DNA from: Thermodesulfobium acidiphilum
GTDB lineage: Bacteria; Thermodesulfobiota; Thermodesulfobiia; Thermodesulfobiales; Thermodesulfobiaceae
Assembly (NCBI RefSeq): GCF_003057965.1
Contig: NZ_CP020921.1
Location: 124,001 to 188,000, forward strand
DNA length: 64,000 nt
Direction: 5' to 3'
Notes under the pieces: model-generated
Databases searched by the model: none
What the model saw: the letters and a program-made list of their open reading frames with translations, nothing else
What the model was told of the DNA's origin: nothing
Made by a program: the position numbers and the translations under genes
In this document: piece by piece, positions 8,340-19,995 of the stretch
Layout of the letters: each line of letters opens with the position of its first letter
Numbering within the stretch: position 1 is the stretch's first letter

Positions 8340-8368
8340 AGTGTATATATAATAATTTATTTTGTCAA
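8340..8368 (-). promoter_or_regulatory. Sigma-70-type promoter of the porin gene
   Basis: On the minus strand a perfect -35 TTGACA (8368-8363) is followed after 17 bases by TACACT (8345-8340). The predicted RNA start near 8333 gives a leader of about 235 bases before the porin ATG. The rest of the ~370 bases between the porin start and 8470 holds no gene that I can see. Confidence 0.7.
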
Positions 8369-8455
8369 GTTTTAATCGCCGGTGCCATAGAGATTCTTCA
8401 AAAATTATTTTAAAGATTATTTGTATCAAGTTTTAATATAAATTTAGTCTTTAAT

Positions 8456-8464
8456 TGATATAAT
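8456..8464 (+). promoter_or_regulatory. Extended -10 promoter for a leaderless microprotein mRNA
   Basis: TGATATAAT, a perfect extended -10, ends exactly 6 bases before ATG 8471. Transcription would start at or next to the A of the start codon, so the mRNA should be leaderless. No Shine-Dalgarno sequence is present. Confidence 0.55.
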
Positions 8465-8470
8465 CACTTT

Positions 8471-8602
8471 ATGTCTAAAAATTACAAAGTAAAAGCTTTG
8501 AATTCTATAAAGATTGCTTCTAATGTTTTTCGTATAGCACTAGCTCTATTTTTTCTCTATATTATCTTTTCTCAAGGATCAAAAAAGCAACCTAACCGTT
8601 AA
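8471..8602 (+). CDS. Predicted 43-residue single-pass membrane microprotein
   Basis: An ORF of 43 codons reads MSKNYKVKALNSIKIASN, then a hydrophobic stretch (VFRIALALFFLYIIF, about residues 19-33), then a basic tail SQGSKKQPNR. The basic-hydrophobic-basic layout fits a small membrane protein. Support for expression is the perfect TGnTATAAT box six bases before the ATG, the same geometry as at phoB (50144-50156). There is no ribosome binding site, so it depends on leaderless translation. I recognise no family, and it could be chance. Confidence 0.45.
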   Translation: MSKNYKVKALNSIKIASNVFRIALALFFLYIIFSQGSKKQPNR

Positions 8603-8632
8603 CCTAATGTTAACACTTCAGTGTGTTATAAT
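8599..8632 (+). promoter_or_regulatory. Pho-box-like repeats plus extended -10 before the HNH gene
   Basis: TTAACC at 8599-8604 and TTAACA at 8610-8615 are direct repeats with an 11-bp period, the same unit and period as the four-repeat Pho box upstream of pstS (50835-50873). An extended -10, TGTTATAAT, follows at 8624-8632, and no -35 is visible. That is the expected layout for an activator-dependent promoter. The predicted RNA start is near 8639. Confidence 0.55.
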
Positions 8633-8688
8633 CATTAAAGCTGTATTAGAGTTACATTAGACTTTTAAACAACTTTAAGGGGTGAACA

Positions 8689-9222
8689 ATTTTCCTTACT
8701 AAAAAGGGGCTTTCTGATGAAAAGGTTTTGGTATTAAATTCTTCGTTTTATCCTCTAGGAGTTAGCTCCTGGAGGAAGGGGGTGTTACTTGTTTGGAAGA
8801 AAAAAGCAGAAGTTATCGAATACAATGGTCACTTTTTAAGAGAAGATATAAGGCTTCCATGTGTGATAAAGCTCGATAGAAATATATTTTTGCCGCACAA
8901 AGACGTAGCACTAACGAGAAGAAATATAATTGCAAGGGATCAAAATACGTGTCAATACTGTGGCAAAAAGTCCTCGAATCTTACAGTAGATCACGTAATA
9001 CCAAAATCTAGAGGAGGAGAACTTTCCTGGGAAAACGTAGTGGCTGCCTGTCAGGCATGTAATCTAAAAAAGGGTAACAGAACACCTGAAGAGGCTAATA
9101 TGAAGCTTCTAAGACCCCCAAAAAAGCCAAAAATTCCGTCAAATCTCCTTGATATTGTTAGATTTGCAAAAAGCCAGTATCATGAATGGATAAAATATAT
9201 ACCTAAGAAATATTTCTCATAG
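8689..9222 (+). CDS. HNH endonuclease family protein
   Basis: Small HNH nuclease of the COG1403 type. The family N-terminal motif (KVLVLNSSFYPLGVSSWRKG, then KAEVIE) precedes the zinc-bound HNH core: CQYCG, DHVIPKSRGG, ENVVAACQACNLKKGNRT, so two CxxC pairs, the catalytic DH and the N/H residues are all present. The start is unclear. The conserved VLVLN runs upstream of TTG 8728, and no standard start has a fitting ribosome binding site. ATT 8689 lies 6 bases after AAGGGG and would give 177 residues; 8728 would give 164. The cellular role of this family is not settled. Confidence 0.85.
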   Translation: MFLTKKGLSDEKVLVLNSSFYPLGVSSWRKGVLLVWKKKAEVIEYNGHFLREDIRLPCVIKLDRNIFLPHKDVALTRRNIIARDQNTCQYCGKKSSNLTVDHVIPKSRGGELSWENVVAACQACNLKKGNRTPEEANMKLLRPPKKPKIPSNLLDIVRFAKSQYHEWIKYIPKKYFS

Positions 9223-9672
9223 TTACCAATTTTCTATCTGTCTTAGTGCCTCGTATAAAACTATTGCTACGCTATTAGCAAGATTTAGAGATCTTGCCTG
9301 TTTTTTCATCGGAATATAGTAAGTTTTTTCTTCAAATTCTTGAAGTATTTTTTCATCTAAACCACTGCTTTCCTTGCCAAATATCAGGATACTTTCCTTA
9401 GAATAACGTCCTTTTGTATAAACATTTTTTCCAGAAGGAGTAAAAAGAAAGATATTTTTTAGGTCAAAATCATCTCTTGCTTCGTCAAAAGTTGGGTAAA
9501 ATGTAAAATCAAGATATTTCCAGTAATCCATTCCGGCTCTTTTTAACCTCTTGTCGTTTAGTATAAAGCCTGTGGGTCCTACTATGACTAATGAAACTCC
9601 TGCAGCTACACACAATCTGCCTATGTTACCTGTATTTTGTGGAATTTCAGGTTCAACCAATACAACTTTCAT
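9223..9672 (-). CDS. trmL: tRNA (cytidine/uridine-34-2'-O)-methyltransferase TrmL
   Basis: SPOUT-fold RNA methyltransferase, 149 residues, which methylates the ribose of wobble base 34 in tRNA-Leu isoacceptors. It has motif 1 EPEIPQNTGNIGRLC, motif 2 LIFGKESSGL and motif 3 IPMKKQARSLNLANSVAIVLYEA, which form the knotted SAM site. I choose ATG 9672 (MKVVLVEPE), with AAGGAG about 10 bases upstream; a longer reading adds 14 unlikely residues. The gene converges on the HNH gene with no space between their stops. Confidence 0.93.
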   Translation of the reverse strand: MKVVLVEPEIPQNTGNIGRLCVAAGVSLVIVGPTGFILNDKRLKRAGMDYWKYLDFTFYPTFDEARDDFDLKNIFLFTPSGKNVYTKGRYSKESILIFGKESSGLDEKILQEFEEKTYYIPMKKQARSLNLANSVAIVLYEALRQIENW

Positions 9673-9736
9673 TTCGTTACTAACTCCTTGTATTTTTCGT
9701 TTTTGATTATTCACAGTATTCTATATAATATAGTAA

Positions 9737-11412
<1,676 letters not shown>

Positions 11413-11498
11413 GATGGTAAATTTAGTGATAGTTATTTTTTATTGAGATATTGTGTCTGTTTTCATCAAGCACACTATTGTGTTAGAAAGGGGCTTAT

Positions 11499-12572
11499 AT
11501 GAAATTTTTAAATATAAAGGTCATTGTGCCTGCTATTTTGATTTTTCTTGTTATAGGCGGCTTAATATGGCACTTTTCGCACAGAGCTGAGCACCTATCC
11601 TTTGTTCAAGTTGATAAACAAAATACCGATAACATTACAAACCAAATAAGGTCAAAGTTAACAGGTGATGTTCTTGACGTAAAGTCTGCTTCTGATGGAT
11701 TTATAACAGGAGCATGGATAGCCTTGAAAGTGAATCCACAGAGCGATGCTTCATTTGAGTCAGAATCAAAAGAGATATTTTCTTCTTTGTTTTCTATTCC
11801 AGGGCTTGATTTTGTAGAGATAAGCTTTATAGAAAGGCCTGCTATTCATAAGTATGGTTATGGTGAAATATTTACTGCGCTTTCCACGCATAATGCTTTT
11901 AAGAATAACGTTCCTCTTGAAGACTGCGGTTATTTTTGGTCCTGGAACAATGGCAAGCCTTATTACAATGGTAAGGATCCCTTTAATAAGGTTGAGCAGG
12001 CACTCCCTATAAAACAGGGTGAGAAAAGGATATTTTTGACGTTTGACGATGGGCCGTTTCCCTTGTATTCGCTTTTGCTTGCTGATTTGATAAGACATTA
12101 CGGTCATGCTACGTTTTTTTTGGTTGGCAAGATGCTTGAAGTAAGACCGTATATAGGGAAGATCTTGCAGGATTGGGGTATTGAAATTGGATATCATTCA
12201 GAAGATCACTATAACTTTAATAAATTAGATAACGCTATGGCAAAGGATGAAATTACTCTTGAAACCGCTACCTTTAAAGCTGCAGGCTTGGATTTGTCTA
12301 AAATCAAGTGGTTTAGACCTCCTGGTGGAGATCTTGACAGTCAGAAGGAGAATCTTGTGAAAGATCTGGGACTAAAAGTAGCGTGGTGGAATGTGAACAC
12401 GGCAGATTACAAAAAAGAAACTACCAGAGAACAAATAGCAAGTTCATACCTTTCTGGTTTGAAGGATGGGAATGTGTTTCTTGGGCATCAAGGTCTCTTA
12501 AAGACTATCCAGGCCCTTGAAGTAGTTTTGCCAATTATGAAATCAAAAGGCTATAGTTTTGAAAGTTTATGA
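11499..12572 (+). CDS. Membrane-anchored NodB-domain polysaccharide deacetylase
   Basis: A 357-residue protein with one N-terminal membrane segment (about residues 7-24), a linker domain and a C-terminal NodB domain (about 175-350). Catalytic motifs are complete: LTFDDGP (Asp-Asp), GYHSEDH (HxxxH metal ligands), WFRPPGGD, and LGHQG near the end. It likely removes acetyl groups from peptidoglycan or another envelope glycan outside the inner membrane. The linker (about 35-170) has no family I recognise. The gene sits 21 bases before glmM, which fits an envelope function. Confidence 0.87.
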   Translation: MKFLNIKVIVPAILIFLVIGGLIWHFSHRAEHLSFVQVDKQNTDNITNQIRSKLTGDVLDVKSASDGFITGAWIALKVNPQSDASFESESKEIFSSLFSIPGLDFVEISFIERPAIHKYGYGEIFTALSTHNAFKNNVPLEDCGYFWSWNNGKPYYNGKDPFNKVEQALPIKQGEKRIFLTFDDGPFPLYSLLLADLIRHYGHATFFLVGKMLEVRPYIGKILQDWGIEIGYHSEDHYNFNKLDNAMAKDEITLETATFKAAGLDLSKIKWFRPPGGDLDSQKENLVKDLGLKVAWWNVNTADYKKETTREQIASSYLSGLKDGNVFLGHQGLLKTIQALEVVLPIMKSKGYSFESL

Positions 12573-12593
12573 AAATTTTTAGGAGGATTTGAT

Positions 12594-13907
12594 TTGGCTC
12601 TTTTTGGTACAGATGGCATAAGAGGAAAGATTGGCTCAGATTTAAGCGCGAAGTTATGCTTCGATGTTAGTAGGGCTTTTGGGCATTACTTAAGAAAGAC
12701 CCTGCCGGGTTTACCTGTTCTCCTTGGGAAGGATACGAGATTTTCTGGGGATATGATTGAGTCTGCTATTTCTGCGGGGCTTAGCTCTCAGGGAGTTGAA
12801 GTTATAAAATTGGGCGTAATAACTACGCCAGGACTTCAATATTTGTGTGCCTATAAAGAGTGTGCTGGCGTAATGATAACAGCTTCTCATAACTTAGCGG
12901 CAGACAATGGCATAAAGCTCTTTTCTAAAGGTGGTCTCAAGCTCAGTCCTGAGGAAGAATCTTATCTTGAAGGTTTTATGAATAGTGATTTTAAAGAAGA
13001 GCCTCCAGCAAGAATTTATGAAGAGGACAAATTTGTCGAGATTTATCTTAACTACCTGAGGGAAAGGTCAAGAGGGATTATTGTAAAGGGTATTGTTTTA
13101 GATTGTGCCAATGGTTCTACTGTTCGCTTTGCACCTGGACTTTTCAATTACCTTCATCCAGATTTTTTGTATACTGCAGGTTGCTATCCCGATGGATACA
13201 ATATAAACCTTAATTGTGGAAGCACCCATCCTGATGTTATTTGTGATCTTGTGAGAGGACTAAACAAGCGTTCGACAATCGGATTTGCTTTTGATGGTGA
13301 TGGTGACAGGGTTATAGCCTGTGATGACAGGGGAATGATAGTTGATGGTGATGATTTCCTTGCGGTGCTTTCTTTATGGTTAAAGGTGGTAGTGGGCAAG
13401 AGAAAATTTTCTGTGGTTGGAACTGTTATGACAAATAGAGGACTCGAAGAATTTTTAAAAAAAGAAAGTATCCTTTTTTATAGATCGAAGGTAGGAGATA
13501 AAAATGTATACAGTATGATGAAAGAAAAGGGAGCGCTTCTTGGAGCAGAGACCAGCGGGCATGTAATTATAGATGGTGAGTTATGTGGCGATGGGATGCT
13601 GGCCGCGATATACCTGTTAAGAGGTGTTCATGAACTTGGTCTCAAAAGGTTGAATCTTTTTAAAAAGCATTTTCAAATTATGAAGAGCGTTAGGTTAGAA
13701 TCAAGAATTTCTTCGTTGAATCAGGAAATAATTGAGAAAATAGAGGAGTTTCAGAAGAATTTTAATGGCAGAATAGTAGTGAGACCATCAGGGACAGAAC
13801 CTCTTGTAAGGATTATGGTAGAGTCTAAAAGTTTAGAGGAAGCACAACTTGCCTGTCTAGACATTTGTAATATGTTTGAGAAGAAAGAATTTAAAACTGT
13901 TAGTTAA
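12594..13907 (+). CDS. glmM: Phosphoglucosamine mutase
   Basis: Converts glucosamine-6-P to glucosamine-1-P for UDP-GlcNAc. The 437 residues have the N-terminal FGTDGIRG, the phosphoserine loop MITASHN, the metal loop AFDGDGDR, the sugar loop GAETSGHV and the C-terminal phosphate site VRPSGTEPLVR. One oddity: the active-site loop reads TASHNL, where nearly all family members have Pro after Asn. The start is TTG 12594 with AGGAGG nearby. The neighbouring deacetylase and housekeeping genes are consistent with cell-wall precursor synthesis. Confidence 0.94.
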   Translation: MALFGTDGIRGKIGSDLSAKLCFDVSRAFGHYLRKTLPGLPVLLGKDTRFSGDMIESAISAGLSSQGVEVIKLGVITTPGLQYLCAYKECAGVMITASHNLAADNGIKLFSKGGLKLSPEEESYLEGFMNSDFKEEPPARIYEEDKFVEIYLNYLRERSRGIIVKGIVLDCANGSTVRFAPGLFNYLHPDFLYTAGCYPDGYNINLNCGSTHPDVICDLVRGLNKRSTIGFAFDGDGDRVIACDDRGMIVDGDDFLAVLSLWLKVVVGKRKFSVVGTVMTNRGLEEFLKKESILFYRSKVGDKNVYSMMKEKGALLGAETSGHVIIDGELCGDGMLAAIYLLRGVHELGLKRLNLFKKHFQIMKSVRLESRISSLNQEIIEKIEEFQKNFNGRIVVRPSGTEPLVRIMVESKSLEEAQLACLDICNMFEKKEFKTVS

Positions 13908-13970
13908 TAGATAAAATTTTTAATTGAGTGGCGAATTTAAGTAATAACTCATTTAGGAGGAAGCCAAAAA

Positions 13971-15005
13971 ATGTCAGATAAGACAGATCAAGAAAGAAGT
14001 ATTGATTCTGCAATATCTCAAATAGAGCGCAGATTTGGTAAGGGTTCAATAATGAGACTCGGCGAGGCTGAGCCGCCAAAGGTAGACGTTATCAGTTCTG
14101 GTTCTATGGCTATTGATATTATTTCTGGGATTGGTGGGCTCCCGAGAGGAAGAATTATAGAAATTTATGGTCCTGAAGGTTCTGGAAAGACTACAGTAGC
14201 CTTGCACGCTATAGCAGAAGCTCAGAAAGCCGGTGGAGTTGCGGCTTTTATTGACGCTGAGCATGCCTTAGACGTTTATTATGCCGAAAGAATTGGCGTA
14301 AATCTTAAAAATCTTCTTATATCACAACCTACTACGGGTGAAGAAGCCCTTGAAATAGCGGATACACTTGTAAGAAGCAATGCTATTGCTATTGTTGTGA
14401 TAGATTCGGTTGCTGCCCTTATACCAAAGTCTGAGCTTGAAGGGGAGATGGGAGACGTTACAATTGCCCTGCAAGCGAGACTAATGTCCCAGGCCTTAAG
14501 AAAGTTAACAGGTACAGTAAATAAGTCAAAGACTGCGTGTGTCTTTATAAATCAGCTAAGAGAGAAGGTTAGCACAGGGTATGCTTCTGGTCCAATAGAG
14601 GTTACACCTGGTGGAAGGGCCTTGAAGTTTTATGCTTCTATGAGAATAGAAGTTAGAAGGGGAGAAGCTATAAAGAGTTCAGTAGGAGAAATTATCGGCG
14701 CTAAGATGAAAATAAAGATTGTAAAGAATAAACTTGCACCCCCGTTTAAAGAAACAGAACTGATATTAATCTATGGCCAAGGTATAGATAAAACAACTGA
14801 TCTATTTGAGACGGCGCTTAATCTTGGATTTATAACCAGGTCTGGTAGCTTTTACTACTTTAAGGACCTTAGACTCGGGCAAGGAAAGGACGCGTCAAGA
14901 ACTTTGTTGGAAGAAAATGTAGACTTGAGAAATGAAATTATGCTTGCTGTTAGAACATATTTTGAACCAGAGGCCAAATCAGCGGCAGATGAGAAAAAAC
15001 AATAA
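13971..15005 (+). CDS. recA: Recombinase RecA
   Basis: DNA strand-exchange ATPase, 344 residues. Walker A GPEGSGKTT, Walker B IVVIDSVAAL and FINQLREK are clear, with an acidic C-terminus. DNA-binding loop L1 reads GDVTIALQARLMSQ, where almost all bacteria have GDSH(V/M)GL, and loop L2 (STGYASGPIEVTPGG) is about two residues longer than the E. coli loop. The core is intact, so I expect a working enzyme with altered loops. ATG 13971 has AGGAGG upstream. No LexA-type box was seen in the 63 bases before it. Confidence 0.96.
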   Translation: MSDKTDQERSIDSAISQIERRFGKGSIMRLGEAEPPKVDVISSGSMAIDIISGIGGLPRGRIIEIYGPEGSGKTTVALHAIAEAQKAGGVAAFIDAEHALDVYYAERIGVNLKNLLISQPTTGEEALEIADTLVRSNAIAIVVIDSVAALIPKSELEGEMGDVTIALQARLMSQALRKLTGTVNKSKTACVFINQLREKVSTGYASGPIEVTPGGRALKFYASMRIEVRRGEAIKSSVGEIIGAKMKIKIVKNKLAPPFKETELILIYGQGIDKTTDLFETALNLGFITRSGSFYYFKDLRLGQGKDASRTLLEENVDLRNEIMLAVRTYFEPEAKSAADEKKQ

Positions 15006-15057
15006 CTAATATCTATTAAAAATTTTTGATGATAAACCGAAAGGGGTGATACCTTAA

Positions 15058-16601
15058 GTGGAACATGGTCTTTTAACGATTATTTTAATAATACTTATAA
15101 TAATTGGCGTTGCTGTTATATTTTATTTATATAAAAAAACTAAGGAGTTAAGATTAGAGGCAGAAAAGCTTAGTAGAGAAGCTAAAGAAGTTCTTCAAAA
15201 CAACATTAAGGAAGCCGAAAACAAGAAAAGAGAAATACTTCTTGAGGCGAAAGATGAGGCTATAAGGTTAAAGTCTGAAGCAGAAAGAGAGATAAAGGAA
15301 AGAAGAATTGAAATAAATAGGCTTGAGCAAAGGCTTTTGCGTAAAGAAGAAAACCTTGAAAGAAAACTTGAAAATCTTGAAAAAAAAGAGGAGCAGATAA
15401 ATCTAAAAAAACTTCAGATAGATGAATTGAAGGCAAAACTTGAAGGCCTTATACAAGAAAAGATGATCGAAATTGAGAGAATATCAGGCCTTACATCTGA
15501 AGAGGCACGAAATATATTGCTTGCTGAAGTAGAAAAGGAGCTTGACGTTGAGATAGCAAACAAAGTTAAAGAAGCCCAGATGAAGATCAAAGAAGAATCC
15601 GAAAAAAAGTCAAGGGAAATATTATCTCTTGCTATCCAGAGATGTGCTGTTGATCACACTATGGAGTCAACTGTTTCTGTAATTACCTTGCCAAACGATG
15701 ATATGAAGGGAAGGATTATCGGAAGAGAAGGGAGAAACATACGCTCTTTTGAAGCTGAAACGGGAGTAGAACTAATAATTGATGACACGCCTGAAGCAGT
15801 TACAATTTCTAGTTTTGATCCTATAAGGAGAGAAATTGCAAGGAGATCTTTGGAAAAACTTATATTAGATGGTAGAATCCACCCTGGAAGAATTGAAGAA
15901 ACTGTTGAGAAATCCAGAAGAGAGCTAGAACAAGAAATAAAGGAATACGGTGAAACAGTTTGTCTTGAGATGGGCATAGCAAACTTTCATCCTGAAATTG
16001 TAAGGCTTATAGGTAGACTAAAGTTTAGGACCAGTTATGGCCAAAACATATATCAACATTCTGTAGAAGTTGCTCACCTTGCTGGGATAATGGCATCTGA
16101 ACTTGGACTTGATGCAGCTCTGGCAAAGAGAGGTGGATTGCTTCACGATATTGGTAAAGCGGTAGATTTCGAAATGGAAGGTTCTCATGCCCTTATTGGT
16201 GCAGACCTTGCAAAAAGATACAAAGAGAGCCCTATAGTAGTAAATATGATTGCAGCACATCACGGTGAGGTGGAACCGATAAGTCTTGAGGCTATTCTTG
16301 TTCAGGCTGCTGATGCTGTTTCTGCGTCCAGGCCAGGAGCAAGAAGAGAATCCCTTGAGACTTATATAAAGAGATTAGAAAACCTTGAAAAGATTGCGCT
16401 TTCGTTTGAAGGGATAGATAAGTGTTTTGCGATACAGGCAGGCAGAGAAATAAGGGTTATGGTAAAGCCAGATCAGATTGATGATATTATGACACAAAAG
16501 CTTGCAAGGGATATAGCAAAACAAATAGAAGAATCATTAGATTATCCAGGAGAAATTAAAGTTTGCGTGGTGAGAGAAATTAGATCGGTTGAATACGCTA
16601 A

Positions 16602-16605
<4 letters not shown>
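15058..16605 (+). CDS. rny: Ribonuclease Y
   Basis: Membrane-anchored endoribonuclease that starts mRNA decay, 515 residues. Domain order is an N-terminal membrane helix (about 6-24), a long coiled coil (about 28-200), a KH domain with [17 protein letters not shown], and an HD domain with [10 protein letters not shown] and LLHDIGKA. The start is GTG 15058, with AAGGGGTGA upstream. It overlaps ymdB by ATGA; rny-ymdB is a known conserved pair in Firmicutes. Confidence 0.96.
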
Positions 16606-18495
<1,890 letters not shown>

Positions 18496-18540
18496 AGTGT
18501 TTTCAATTGTGAAAATTAGTTCGAAAGGAGTTGGAAAGAT

Positions 18541-19995
18541 TTGAAATTTAGAGGATTGAGGTGGGGCATTATATTAATAGTGCTTGCAGCTGCAATTGCT
18601 ATAAATTATCTGATGCCTCTCAAAGAAGGTTTGGATTTACAGGGTGGGATGGAAGTGGTCCTTGAAGCTCAAAATACAAAGAACATTACTGTTAATAGAG
18701 AGGTAATGCAGGGAGTTAAAGCGGTTATTGAAAACAGGGTAAACGGACTTGGCGTTTCAGAACCGCTTATACAACTAAAAGGAAATAATTCCGTCCTTGT
18801 TCAGTTGCCTGGTATTAAAGATTATCAAAATGCTTTGAACGTTATAGGAAAGACTGCTTTTCTTGAGTTTAAGGAGCCAATCTATGATACTGCAACCGGT
18901 CAAATTACAGGCTGGAAAACGGTTTTGACTGGTGCTGACTTGCAGGACGCAAAGGTAGGATACGACTCGAATAGTAAACCTGTGGTAGATATAACTTTCA
19001 ACTCTGAAGGTGCAAAAAAGTTTGCTGAAGTTACAGCAAACAATATAAATAAACCTCTGGCTATCTTTCTTGATAACAAAGAAATATCTGCTCCGATAGT
19101 AAAAGAGGCTATTACAGGCGGAAAAGCTCAGATATCTGGGAATTTTACTCTTCAAAGCGCAAAGGAACTTGCAATCCAGATAAAGGCTGGCGCCCTGCCT
19201 GTTCCTGTAAAACTGGTTGAGCAAAGGGTGGTTGGGCCTACCATTGGTAAAGATGCAGTTGATTCTGGTTGGAAGGCTGGCTTTATAGGGCTTTTGCTTG
19301 TTGCTATATTTATGGTTTTGTATTATAGGCTACCAGGCTTGATTGCAGATCTTGCGCTAGTTTTGTACGGGCTTATTGTACTTGCTATATTTAAGCTTAT
19401 ACCTGTAACCTTGACATTACCAGGCATTGCAGGTTTTATATTGTCTATTGGTATGGCAGTAGATGCAAATATATTGATTTTCGAGAGATTAAAGGAGGAG
19501 CTCAGAAAGGGTCTTCCTTTAATATCAGCAATGGATTTAGGTTTTAAAAGAGCGCTGCCAGCAATTATCGATTCCAATGCCAGCACGCTCATTACTACAG
19601 CAGTTTTGTTTACGTGGGGATCCAGTATAATAAAAGGTTTTGCTGTCACTCTTGCTATTGGTGTAATTATAAGCTTTTTTACTGCTGTTATAATATCCAG
19701 AGCTTTGATGGATCTTGTGGTTCACATTGAATTTTTTAAAAAGTTAGGGTTTTATGGGGCTGGAGTTGGCATTAATGCTTCAATTACAGATGAAGTTCCT
19801 GGCGAAACTGGCATATCCTCTTCTGAAGCTTCAAAGCCAAAAACAAAAATCCCTGTTTCCTTAGTGCAAGAAATTAATAAGGATGAAAATGGAAAGGGTT
19901 CTTCTGAAGTTTTTTCTTCTGGAGAAAGGGAAAAAAAGCAAGAAAAAGTTTCAACCTCCAGGAAGGATAGAAAGGCTAAAAGGAGGAAAAAATAA
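18541..19995 (+). CDS. secD: Protein translocase subunit SecD
   Basis: Part of the SecDF complex, which uses the proton gradient to pull proteins out of the Sec channel. It is 484 residues: an N-terminal membrane helix, the periplasmic P1 head (EGLDLQGGMEVVLEA and onward), then five membrane helices from about residue 240 (conserved MAVDANILIFERLKEEL). After the last helix is a hydrophilic tail of about 75 residues, rich in Ser, Lys, Glu and Arg and ending RKDRKAKRRKK, which most SecD proteins lack. The start is TTG 18541 after AAAGGAG. Confidence 0.95.
   Translation: MKFRGLRWGIILIVLAAAIAINYLMPLKEGLDLQGGMEVVLEAQNTKNITVNREVMQGVKAVIENRVNGLGVSEPLIQLKGNNSVLVQLPGIKDYQNALNVIGKTAFLEFKEPIYDTATGQITGWKTVLTGADLQDAKVGYDSNSKPVVDITFNSEGAKKFAEVTANNINKPLAIFLDNKEISAPIVKEAITGGKAQISGNFTLQSAKELAIQIKAGALPVPVKLVEQRVVGPTIGKDAVDSGWKAGFIGLLLVAIFMVLYYRLPGLIADLALVLYGLIVLAIFKLIPVTLTLPGIAGFILSIGMAVDANILIFERLKEELRKGLPLISAMDLGFKRALPAIIDSNASTLITTAVLFTWGSSIIKGFAVTLAIGVIISFFTAVIISRALMDLVVHIEFFKKLGFYGAGVGINASITDEVPGETGISSSEASKPKTKIPVSLVQEINKDENGKGSSEVFSSGEREKKQEKVSTSRKDRKAKRRKK

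Noticed and set aside
12887-13907. Frameshift or pseudogene in glmM because of the unusual TASHNL
   Set aside because: The frame is intact from start to stop, and all other motifs are present.
13908-13970. LexA/SOS box before recA
   Set aside because: No GAACnnnnGTTC or similar inverted repeat was found.
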